A DNA stretch of 51,349 bases, from the NCBI GenBank assembly GCA_905215815.1, contig CAJMRN010000003.1:1-51349 (forward strand), given 5' to 3'. Origin of the DNA: an uncultured bacterium. GTDB taxonomy: Bacteria; Actinomycetota; Coriobacteriia; Coriobacteriales; Coriobacteriaceae. The notes beneath the pieces were generated by a model. It saw only the letters and a list, made by a program, of their open reading frames with translations, did no database searches and was not told the DNA's origin. The position numbers were made by a program, and so were the translations under genes. Below are positions 1-6,565 of this stretch, piece by piece. How positions within the stretch are numbered: position 1 is the stretch's first letter; each line of letters opens with the position of its first letter.

Positions 1-719
1 TCGAACAGGTCAAAGTTGAACTTGATATGGTCAGGGTTCTTGGAGCCGGGGATGATGGAGGTGCCCATCTGCACGTGCCAGCGCAGGATCACCTGGGCCG
101 GGGTCTTGCCGTACTTCTCGGCGAGAGCGACGAAGATGGGCTCCTCCAGAAGACCTTTGTCGCCGTGGCCGAGCGGGTACCACGCCTCGATCACCGTGCC
201 GTACGGCGCGAGGTAGGCGCGCAGGTCGCGCTGGGCGTGATAGGGGTGGCACTCAACGGTCACGAGCTGCGGCATGATGTCGGCGACCTCGATGACCTCG
301 GTGATCTTGTCTTGCGGGAAGTTTGAGAGGCCGAGGGCGCGCACCTTGCCCGCGCGGTACGCCTCCTCCATCGTGCGCCACGCGGCCAGGTAGTCGCCTA
401 CCGGCTGGTGCAGGATGAGCATGTCGACGTAGTCGAGCCCCAGGCGCTGGAGCGTGGCGTCCACCGCCGGCATGCCTGCGTCGTAGACGCTCGGCCAGAG
501 CTTGGTGGAGACGAAGATCTTGTCGCGCGCGATGCCGCTCTTGGCGATGGCACGGCCCACGGCGCGCTCGTTCATGTAGGCGTTGGCGGTGTCGATGTGT
601 TCGTAGCCAGCCGCAAGCGCGGCGGTTGCGGCTGGCTCGGCCTCGGTCGGGGTCATGAGGAAGGTGCCCAAACCCTCGATGGGCATCTCTACGTCGTTGT
701 TGAGCTTCAGATACTCCAT
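1..719 (-). CDS. Aldo/keto reductase (3' end outside the window)
   Basis: NADPH-dependent carbonyl reductase of the aldo/keto reductase superfamily, cytoplasmic. About 239 residues are visible and the C-terminus runs off the left edge. The expected catalytic tetrad is present: Asp in DTANAY, the Tyr of that motif, Lys in STKLWP, and His in LILHQP. These are followed by the family's LGLSNF motif and, near the edge, a cofactor-binding IPGSKNPDHI motif. The ATG at 719 has a strong ribosome site (AAGGAGGAG) 3 nt upstream. It is transcribed divergently from the LysR gene at 849, so LysR is a plausible regulator. The natural substrate cannot be told from sequence. Confidence 0.93.
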   Translation of the reverse strand, partial: MEYLKLNNDVEMPIEGLGTFLMTPTEAEPAATAALAAGYEHIDTANAYMNERAVGRAIAKSGIARDKIFVSTKLWPSVYDAGMPAVDATLQRLGLDYVDMLILHQPVGDYLAAWRTMEEAYRAGKVRALGLSNFPQDKITEVIEVADIMPQLVTVECHPYHAQRDLRAYLAPYGTVIEAWYPLGHGDKGLLEEPIFVALAEKYGKTPAQVILRWHVQMGTSIIPGSKNPDHIKFNFDLF

Positions 720-800
720 GGTCTCCTCCTTAATGGTGACTTTTCTAATACAAGGCTACGGCGTTTACTGACGTGCGAGAAGTTCACGTTGGAATGATAG

Positions 801-819
801 ATATAACCATGGGGTATAT
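801..819. promoter_or_regulatory. Candidate LysR operator between divergent genes
   Basis: An imperfect palindrome, ATATAACC-ATG-GGGTATAT (7 of 8 arm pairs match), lies in the 129-bp gap between the aldo/keto reductase and the LysR gene. It contains the T-N11-A pattern typical of LysR-family operators. Its role is inferred from position and symmetry only. Confidence 0.4.
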
Positions 820-848
820 ACGGCACATAATGCGTGACAGGAGGATCG

Positions 849-1748
849 ATGTACAACCCACAGCTTGACACTTTCATCCGTGTGGCGGAGGCGGGCAGCT
901 TCTCCAAGGCGGCACAAGAGTCCTTCATCACGCCCACGGCCGTCATCAAGCAGATGAACCTGCTGGAGTCGCGGCTAGGCCTTACGCTGTTCCACCGATC
1001 GCATCAGGGGCTTTCGCTTACGCGAGCAGGCAGGTCGCTGCTCGCCGACGCCCGCCATATCGTGCAGTACTCTCAAGAATCAATCGCACGCGCCCGCGTC
1101 GCCGAGCGTGGAGAGAAGCGCATCATCCGCGTGGGAGTGTCGCTCATGACGCCCAGCACGCCGCTCACGAAGCTGTGGCCGAAGGTGAAGGAACGTTGCC
1201 CTGGCATGAGCCTTCAGGTGGTCACGTTTGAAAACACACCCTCGGCGGCGCGCGGCTTGGCGAACCTCGGGCAAGACATGGATATCGTGGCGGGGATTTT
1301 CGACGATGCCTTTCTTAAAGAGCGCGGGTGCCTGGGCCTCGAGCTTTCGCGCGAGCCGCTCTGGTGCGCCGTTCCCGTCGACAACGAACTCGCCAAACGC
1401 GACATCGTCACATTCGACGACCTCCACAATCACAGTCTTATGCTTATACGCCGGGGCTGGAACGCCGAAATCGACCGCGTGCGCGACGAGATACTCTTGC
1501 ATCATCCTCAAATCGCGCTCGTAGACTTCCCGCAATATCGGGCGGAGGTGTTCAATCGCGGCGCGAACGAGGACCTCGCGCTTGCGACGCTGCCGTTGTG
1601 GGCCAACGTCCACCCCATGCTCAAAACCGTCCCTACCGATTGGGACTGTCTCGTGTCTTACGGACTGCTTCATTCGCTGCAGCCCGCAGACCATGTGCGG
1701 GAGTTCCTCGATGCGGTGTCTGCCGTGCTCGAGGCAGAGCATCGATAG
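849..1748 (+). CDS. LysR-family transcriptional regulator
   Basis: DNA-binding regulator of 299 residues, normal length for LysR. The N-terminus is a winged helix-turn-helix (roughly residues 2-60; AEAGSFSKAAQESF and TPTAVIKQMNLLE are the helix-turn-helix). The remainder is a periplasmic-binding-like effector domain starting near IIRVGVSLMTPS. I chose ATG 849 because AGGAGG (839-844) directly precedes it; an in-frame GTG at 834 would overlap that site. It is divergent from the aldo/keto reductase, the usual arrangement for a LysR regulator and its target. The effector is unknown. Confidence 0.93.
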   Translation: MYNPQLDTFIRVAEAGSFSKAAQESFITPTAVIKQMNLLESRLGLTLFHRSHQGLSLTRAGRSLLADARHIVQYSQESIARARVAERGEKRIIRVGVSLMTPSTPLTKLWPKVKERCPGMSLQVVTFENTPSAARGLANLGQDMDIVAGIFDDAFLKERGCLGLELSREPLWCAVPVDNELAKRDIVTFDDLHNHSLMLIRRGWNAEIDRVRDEILLHHPQIALVDFPQYRAEVFNRGANEDLALATLPLWANVHPMLKTVPTDWDCLVSYGLLHSLQPADHVREFLDAVSAVLEAEHR

Positions 1749-1890
1749 GCAATCGCGAGCAGATGCGCTTATGCCTATGGGAATAACGGGAACTGGCTTC
1801 TGAACTCGCGTTTTGATACCGTCGAGTACCGCCTGATGCTGTTTCGGCGTCGCCATAGGGCAAAGCCACCAGCGAAATAACGGGAATAAC

Positions 1891-1926
1891 AGCCTCCGAA
1901 CCTTCTGGTTCGGAGGCTTTCTTTTT
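1891..1926 (+). terminator. Rho-independent terminator
   Basis: A perfect 12-bp stem (AGCCTCCGAACC / GGTTCGGAGGCT) with a TTCT loop is followed by TTTCTTTTT. It lies about 140 nt after the LysR stop and before the convergent MerR gene. The 1749-1890 stretch contains no convincing gene; it has two copies of AATAACGGGAA (near 1780 and 1876). Confidence 0.85.
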
Positions 1927-1979
1927 GCATGTCTGCCTAAAACGACTCCTTGCCAAAGCCCCTTGAGCATCGGGCGGCA

Positions 1980-2420
1980 TTATTGAGTGTGGGCGTTATC
2001 GTAGGTATCTTTGATTTCTTCCGGCAAATTGTCGGGAATCAGCGCCTTCACTCTATCCTCGTTGCCATCTTGGATCGCCTGCTCGTAGTACCAGCATTTG
2101 AACTTCAACATATCCAGCGCACGGTTCATGTTCGCGATCTCCGACTCCATGTGGGCCTTTCGCTCCTCGAACATGGCCTTGCGCTTGGGATATGTCGATG
2201 GGCCCTCCGCACACCATTCCATGAACAGTCGGATGTCCTTAATCTCCATCCCAGCCTTCTTTAAGCATTCGATGACCCGAAGCGCCTCGAGTTCTGTATC
2301 GCCGAATCGGCGAATGCCGGACGTCCGCTCCAATCCTGGGAACAGCCCCTGCTTGTCGTAATACCGCAGTGTGGAAACGGGCAGACCGAACATCTCCGCT
2401 ACCTGTCCGATTGTGTACAT
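1980..2420 (-). CDS. MerR-family transcriptional regulator
   Basis: A 146-residue MerR-type regulator. The N-terminal winged helix (MYTIGQVAEMFGLPVSTLRYYDKQGL, then SGIRRF) is followed by a dimerisation coiled coil (about residues 75-115), with a short C-terminal tail. There is no metal-binding cysteine pattern; only one Cys-Trp-Tyr lies near the C-terminus, so an organic or reactive-species signal is more likely than metal. ATG 2420 is chosen over a TTG at 2435 because GGAGG sits just upstream of 2420. It is divergent from the CMD-cupin gene, and a MerR-type promoter (2452-2482) reads toward that gene. Confidence 0.92.
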   Translation of the reverse strand: MYTIGQVAEMFGLPVSTLRYYDKQGLFPGLERTSGIRRFGDTELEALRVIECLKKAGMEIKDIRLFMEWCAEGPSTYPKRKAMFEERKAHMESEIANMNRALDMLKFKCWYYEQAIQDGNEDRVKALIPDNLPEEIKDTYDNAHTQ

Positions 2421-2451
2421 GGTCCCTCCGGACAAATCCTGAATTTACTCC

Positions 2452-2482
2452 TTGACCTAAAGTTAGGTTTAGGCATTACCTT
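2452..2482 (+). promoter_or_regulatory. MerR-type activated promoter with operator
   Basis: A -35-like TTGACC (2452-2457) and a -10-like TACCTT (2477-2482) are separated by an unusually long 19-bp spacer, the hallmark of promoters that MerR regulators untwist. An inverted repeat CCTAAA-N6-TTTAGG (2456-2473) fills the spacer. It reads toward the CMD-cupin gene, which predicts that the adjacent MerR protein activates that operon. Confidence 0.6.
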
Positions 2483-2520
2483 CATTCTCGTCAATACAAA
2501 TCGGGAGCGCAAGGGATTTT

Positions 2521-2634
2521 CGCCAAAGGCGCACGCTTGTCGGAACGGTATTTGCCGGCGGCGTGAACGAAGTGGGCGAAAGCACGGGGCATTTTGCTCT
2601 GGAGCAGGTGCAACGAATGGGCATGGGAGTCTAG
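2521..2634 (+). pseudogene. C-terminal remnant of a flavodoxin-like reductase
   Basis: An open frame without a start codon ends in TAG at 2632-2634. Its residues GTVFAGGVNEVGEST followed by FALEQVQRMG resemble the last about 30 residues of flavodoxin-fold FMN reductases. It also resembles the tail of the intact reductase at 4584-5114, whose last part reads GIITISGMTER then KLEEVRELARKL. The upstream three quarters is missing, so I read it as a deletion remnant left between the promoter and the CMD-cupin gene. The rest of the 2421-2696 gap holds only the MerR promoter. Confidence 0.4.
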
Positions 2635-2696
2635 GCGCGGCTTAGCTGCGCGGAAGCAGTTTTGCACTCAAAACCATCGACAGGAGGAAATCGATC

Positions 2697-3464
2697 ATGG
2701 CAATTAAACAGACGGCAGGTAGAGATGCCCTGGGGGACTTCGCCCCCAAATTCGCACAGCTCAATGACGATGTGCTGTTCGGCGAGGTGTGGAGTCGAGA
2801 AGACGGGCTCTCCCTTCGAGACCGCAGCGTGGTGACGGTTGTGGCCCTGATGGCGCAGGGACTGACGGACTCTTCGTTTAAATATCATCTGATGTCCGCA
2901 AAGAACAACGGGGTGACCAGGGCGGAGATAGCGGAAATCCTTACGCACGCGGCGTTTTATGCGGGATGGCCCAAGGCGTGGGCGGCCTTTCGCATGGCGA
3001 AGGAGGTCTGGGCGGACGAGGACGACGGCGCCGACGCAAAGGCCCGACACCAAAACGAGATGGCCTTTCCCATCGGTGCCCCCAACGACGCATTCGCGAA
3101 GTACTTTATCGGGCAAAGCTACCTCGCGCCCCTTTCCACCGAGCAGGTCGGCATTTACAACGTTACGTTTGAGCCCGGCTGCCGCAACAACTGGCACACC
3201 CATCACGCCAAAAGCGGTGGCGGACAGATCCTCGTCTGCGTGGCTGGTCGAGGTCTTTACCAGGAATGGGGCAAACCGGCACAGCAGCTGTGCCCTGGCG
3301 ATGTAGTAAATATCCCCGCGGGCGTAAAGCACTGGCACGGTGCGGCGCCCGACAGCTGGTTTTCCCATCTCGCAGTAGAGGTTCCGGGCGAGGAGGCCTC
3401 CAACGAGTGGTTGGAGGCCGTGGACGACGAGCAATACCTTAAAGCGATTGACGGGAAGGCTTAG
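2697..3464 (+). CDS. Carboxymuconolactone decarboxylase-like / cupin fusion protein
   Basis: A 255-residue two-domain protein. Residues about 20-105 match the CMD/AhpD-like fold (RDRSVVTVVALMAQGLT, then FKYHLMSAKNNGVTRAEIAEI). This copy lacks the redox CXXC of AhpD. Residues about 130-240 form a cupin barrel with metal-ligand-type histidines in NNWHTHHAK and in VKHWHGA. CMD-cupin fusions are a known architecture, usually annotated without a defined substrate. AGGAGG lies 9 nt before ATG 2697. It is followed after 2 nt by the hydrolase gene, so the two are co-transcribed, probably from the MerR-type promoter. A role in handling a reactive or aromatic compound is inference. Confidence 0.88.
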   Translation: MAIKQTAGRDALGDFAPKFAQLNDDVLFGEVWSREDGLSLRDRSVVTVVALMAQGLTDSSFKYHLMSAKNNGVTRAEIAEILTHAAFYAGWPKAWAAFRMAKEVWADEDDGADAKARHQNEMAFPIGAPNDAFAKYFIGQSYLAPLSTEQVGIYNVTFEPGCRNNWHTHHAKSGGGQILVCVAGRGLYQEWGKPAQQLCPGDVVNIPAGVKHWHGAAPDSWFSHLAVEVPGEEASNEWLEAVDDEQYLKAIDGKA

Positions 3465-3466
3465 GC

Positions 3467-4438
3467 ATGGAGCAGTTGAATCTGACGCAGGAATGGGACA
3501 AGGTGTTCCCCAAAAGCGACAAGGTCGAGCACAACAAGGCGACCTTCCACAACCGATACGGCATCACGCTGGCGGCCGACGTGTACGTGCCGAAAAGCGC
3601 GGAAGGCAAGCTGCCCGCCATCGCCGTCAGCGGCCCGTTTGGCGCGGTGAAAAAGCAAACGTCCGGCCTTTATGCGCAGAAAATGGCGGAGCTGGGCTTT
3701 TTCGCGATTGCCTTCGACCCGTCCTATACCGGCGAGAGCGGCGGTGCGCCCCGCTATGTGGCGTCGCCGGACATCAACACCGAGGACTTCTGCGCAGCGG
3801 TGGATTTTCTCTCTGTGCAGAATAGCGTTGATCCGGAGCGCATCGGTATCATCGGCATCTGCGGTTGGGGCGGCATGGCGATCAATGCCGCAGCCATCGA
3901 CACCCGCATCAAGGCCACCGCGGCTATGACCATGTACGATATGACCGGCGTGACCGCAAACGGCTACTTTGACGCCGAGGATTCCGAGCAGGCGCGCTTC
4001 GAAAAGCGGAAAGCACTGAACGCGCAGCGCACCGAGGACTATAAAAACGGCAGCTACGCGCTGGCGGGCGGCGTGGTCGATCCGCTGCCCGATGACGCGC
4101 CGCAGTTTGTGGCGGACTATTACGCCTACTACAAGACTCCGCGAGGCTACCATCCCCGCAGCTTGGGCTCCAATGGCGGCTGGAATGTGACGTCCTCTCT
4201 GTCGTTTTTGAATATGCCGATTTTGCAGTACGCCGGCGAGATCCGCTCTGCCGTGTTGCTGGTACACGGCGAGAAGGCGCACTCCCGCTATTTCAGCGAA
4301 ACCGCGTACAGCAAGCTGACCGGGGACAACAAGGAACTGCTCATTATCCCTGGTGCCAGCCATACCGACCTTTACGATCAGATGGATGTCATTCCGTTTG
4401 AAAAGCTGAAAGCCTTCTTTGAGGAATATCTGAAATAA
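3467..4438 (+). CDS. Alpha/beta hydrolase, dienelactone-hydrolase-like
   Basis: A 323-residue alpha/beta hydrolase with no signal peptide, so cytoplasmic. The nucleophile elbow reads GICGWGG, putting Cys132 where most hydrolases carry Ser; dienelactone hydrolase also uses Cys. The probable base is His299 in GASHTDLYD and the acid may be the Glu in LVHGEK. It starts 2 nt after the CMD-cupin stop, so coupled translation is likely. The operon is divergent from a MerR regulator. Substrate unknown; a small ester or lactone is the simplest guess. Confidence 0.87.
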   Translation: MEQLNLTQEWDKVFPKSDKVEHNKATFHNRYGITLAADVYVPKSAEGKLPAIAVSGPFGAVKKQTSGLYAQKMAELGFFAIAFDPSYTGESGGAPRYVASPDINTEDFCAAVDFLSVQNSVDPERIGIIGICGWGGMAINAAAIDTRIKATAAMTMYDMTGVTANGYFDAEDSEQARFEKRKALNAQRTEDYKNGSYALAGGVVDPLPDDAPQFVADYYAYYKTPRGYHPRSLGSNGGWNVTSSLSFLNMPILQYAGEIRSAVLLVHGEKAHSRYFSETAYSKLTGDNKELLIIPGASHTDLYDQMDVIPFEKLKAFFEEYLK

Positions 4439-4545
4439 GGCGCACCTTGATTCAATACCAAGCCCCCAGCAACGATTCTTCTAAAGAGTGGGAGTAGCTG
4501 AAACGAGGCGATTGATTAACCCCATTTGTTTTGGTTACAAGAAAA

Positions 4546-4567
4546 CATGCTGCGCGCCTGCAGCATG
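4546..4567 (+). other. 8-bp hairpin in the leader of the flavodoxin-like gene
   Basis: CATGCTGC / GCAGCATG form a perfect stem with a 6-nt loop, ending right beside the ribosome site (AAGGAGAGG) of the gene at 4584. It could modulate translation or mRNA stability. The rest of the 145-bp gap shows only weak promoter-like sequence (TTGATT at 4512). Confidence 0.35.
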
Positions 4568-4583
4568 AAGGAGAGGGAATCCT

Positions 4584-5114
4584 ATGAATATCGTTGTATT
4601 GAGTGGCAGCCCGCGCAAGGGCGCCAATACCGACACCATGGTCGAGGCGTTTGCCGAGACCGCGCGTGAGGTCGGCCATGCGGTCGAGGTAATCCGCGTT
4701 GCCGGCAAGAAGATCGCTGGTTGCCTGGGGTGTCAGTATTGCTTCGCCCACGAGGGCACCTGTGTGCAGAAGGACGACATGGCCGACGTGATCGAGTCGC
4801 TGAAAGGCGCCGATATGGTTGTCTTCGCTTCGCCCATCTACTGGTTTGATATCACTGCGCAGGAGAAGGCCGCTATTGACCGCCTGTACGCCTTCGGTGC
4901 CACGGGCTTCCCGTTCACCAAGACGGCCCTTTTGCTCGATAGCCACAGCGAGGGCGTCTATGACGCGGCGATCGCCATGTACAAGTCAACCTGCGCGTAC
5001 TGCAAGTGGGAGGACCAGGGCATTATCACCATCAGCGGTATGACCGAGCGCGACAGCATGGCATCGTCGCCCAAGTTGGAAGAGGTGCGAGAGCTCGCTC
5101 GCAAGCTCGCCTAA
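4584..5114 (+). CDS. Flavodoxin-family NAD(P)H-dependent FMN reductase
   Basis: A 176-residue flavodoxin-fold oxidoreductase binding FMN. The FMN phosphate loop is SGSPRKGANTDTM near the N-terminus. The CLGCQYC motif and a later FASPIYWFDIT segment are characteristic of the iron-sulfur-flavoprotein-like subgroup. The cysteines CLGC-x2-C and a later STCAYC could bind a cluster or take part in redox, but the full ISF motif is not clear. GGAGAGG precedes the ATG. It follows the hydrolase by 145 bp and may be a separate unit. The remnant at 2521-2634 resembles its C-terminus. Confidence 0.9.
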   Translation: MNIVVLSGSPRKGANTDTMVEAFAETAREVGHAVEVIRVAGKKIAGCLGCQYCFAHEGTCVQKDDMADVIESLKGADMVVFASPIYWFDITAQEKAAIDRLYAFGATGFPFTKTALLLDSHSEGVYDAAIAMYKSTCAYCKWEDQGIITISGMTERDSMASSPKLEEVRELARKLA

Positions 5115-5124
5115 GGGCAAGAAG

Positions 5125-5196
5125 AACGCATGGCAATCGGTGTTGGTGGAAAATGCTTGCTATCCTTATCAAGAGGAATGCTGATTGCCATGCGTT
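5125..5196. repeat. 14-bp inverted repeat between convergent genes
   Basis: AACGCATGGCAATC (5125-5138) and its exact reverse complement (5183-5196) flank 44 nt between the convergent flavodoxin-like and AAA ATPase genes. There is no U-tract, so it is not a standard terminator. Function unknown. Confidence 0.7.
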
Positions 5197-5223
5197 GATG
5201 CTTCCGCGGACAATTCCGGCGTG

Positions 5224-6318
5224 CTAAAACGCCTTCTCGTTCAAGAATTCCCTGAACGCGGGAATGTCAAAGCCAACGAGACCACGCCCGCGCTCTCCAA
5301 TGACGCCGTCCTCCAGGAGGCGGCGTTTGTATTGGCTTGCGTAGTTGCTGGCGACGCCCATGCGTTTGGCTATCTCCGAGACCCTGCTGGGGCCAGAATC
5401 GGGCAGCATCGCGAGCAAAAACTCAATGTCTTTATCGGAAAGCTCCCGATAGGTCGTTTCGAGAATTCGATCGCACAGCTCCATGCGGGCAAGCAGAGAA
5501 CCCTGTTGTACATCAGGTGCACTGATTTTGGGCGAGTTCTCCGAAACATCCCATGTGCGATATCCGACGAGCTGCATCATATAGGGAAATCCGTCGACGG
5601 CCTTCACGGCATCTTCGAGCGCTTCTGGCGTGATTGAGCGGCCTCCGGCCTCAACGGTTTTGCGGAATGCGTTTGCAATTTCAACGTCAGTGATTCGTCC
5701 CAACTGATGATATTGGGAACGCCTGAGGAATGAGACGGAATCGTTACGCAGCAACGCCGATACCTTGTAGGGCAGTCCTGCCATGAGTAGGGCAACTTTT
5801 TTACCTTCGCGTACAAAGTGCTGGTAAACAGAGGCAAATTGGAGCATTTCTTCGAGATCGACGGTGACTTCATCGATGGTGATGAGAAGTCCGATGTCAT
5901 GTTTTTCGAGTTGCTTAAAGATGCCATTCATGCGCGTGCGCCAGTTGCCCTGAGCCTCTTGAGCATATGTCCAATCGATGCCCACTGGGCCAATTTGAAC
6001 ACCGTTTATGCGCGCGTGAGGCTGTGAGAGGTAGCTATCTGCGGCTTCTTTGGTTCGCTCGATAATATCTTCGAGCATGCCTGGCATGGCGGAGACATTT
6101 GCTGCGATCCAGTCGTGTTCAAGCGCCGTTTCTGAAAGGAGCGAGAGAAGCGCCGTCTTGCCCGTTCCCCTTGCGCCAGTAAAAATGGTCGACAGGTTGG
6201 GATCTCCCGGGCCGTTGATAAAGCCACGGTTGATGTCACGCAGGATATGCTCGCGACCCGCTAGAAAGGGAGGGACGCTTCCGAACGTCGGGGTAAAGGG
6301 GTTCTTGCTGTACTCCAT
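5224..6318 (-). CDS. AAA-type ATP-binding protein with C-terminal winged helix
   Basis: A 364-residue P-loop ATPase of the AAA_16-like class. Walker A is GARGTGKT (residues 48-55) and Walker B is LLITIDE (about 144-150). A lid-like helical region (EIANAFRKTVEAGG) follows, then a C-terminal winged helix (RVSEIAKRMGVASNYASQYKR) that may bind DNA. No membrane segments. ATG 6318 is chosen because AAGGAG lies 7 nt upstream; an earlier in-frame codon would translate the tandem repeats. Such proteins are common single genes in anaerobes and archaea with no settled function. Three tandem inverted-repeat units lie immediately upstream, suggesting autoregulation. Confidence 0.85.
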   Translation of the reverse strand: MEYSKNPFTPTFGSVPPFLAGREHILRDINRGFINGPGDPNLSTIFTGARGTGKTALLSLLSETALEHDWIAANVSAMPGMLEDIIERTKEAADSYLSQPHARINGVQIGPVGIDWTYAQEAQGNWRTRMNGIFKQLEKHDIGLLITIDEVTVDLEEMLQFASVYQHFVREGKKVALLMAGLPYKVSALLRNDSVSFLRRSQYHQLGRITDVEIANAFRKTVEAGGRSITPEALEDAVKAVDGFPYMMQLVGYRTWDVSENSPKISAPDVQQGSLLARMELCDRILETTYRELSDKDIEFLLAMLPDSGPSRVSEIAKRMGVASNYASQYKRRLLEDGVIGERGRGLVGFDIPAFREFLNEKAF

Positions 6319-6330
6319 GGTAGCTCCTTT

Positions 6331-6382
6331 GCAAGTTTTGCTAATTTTTGCAAGTTTTGCTAATTTTTGCAAGTTTTGCTAA
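6331..6382. repeat. Three tandem 19-bp repeats before the AAA ATPase gene
   Basis: The unit GCAAGTTTTGCTAATTTTT occurs at 6331-6349 and 6350-6368, and a truncated 14-nt third copy at 6369-6382. Each contains the small palindrome GCAA-N3-TTGC. The array ends 7 nt before the AAGGAG of the ATPase gene, so it lies in the leader or promoter. A 19-bp period places sites about two helical turns apart, as in cooperative operators. Copy-number slippage is also possible. Confidence 0.85.
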
Positions 6383-6425
6383 CGACTGACCAAAGGGCAT
6401 CGAAGCAGTGACGCTGACATTTTTT

Positions 6426-6461
6426 ACGCAGAAAAATAAGCAGAAATCAATTTATCTGCGT
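6426..6461. repeat. Inverted repeat with A/T-rich flanks
   Basis: ACGCAGA (6426-6432) pairs with TCTGCGT (6455-6461). The symmetry extends outward into ATTTTTT and AAAAAAT with one extra T. The centre is 22 nt of A-rich sequence with a third CAGA copy. It lies upstream of the AAA ATPase repeats; operator or promoter element is possible. Confidence 0.5.
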
Positions 6462-6472
6462 TAAAAAATGGT

Positions 6473-6528
6473 TGAAAAGAAAAACGACGAGTCCCGGGCG
6501 CAATGCCGTTGCGTTCCGGGCCTCGTCG
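6473..6528 (-). terminator. Terminator of the topoisomerase operon
   Basis: On the minus strand a long GC-rich stem (CGACGAGGCCCGG / CCGGGACTCGTCG) is followed by TTTTTCTTTTC. It sits 38 nt after the stop of the topoisomerase A gene and matches a Rho-independent terminator. Confidence 0.9.
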
Positions 6529-6565
6529 CTTTGCGAAGTATCTAACGATCTCGTTGCCGTAGTAC

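Noticed and set aside
1080..1970. Minus-strand ORF of 296 residues
   Set aside because: It lies over the LysR gene in another frame, lacks a ribosome site and has Arg-rich, unfamiliar composition.
2697..3464. AhpD alkylhydroperoxidase
   Set aside because: The CXXC active site is missing, so peroxidase-coupled function is not supported.
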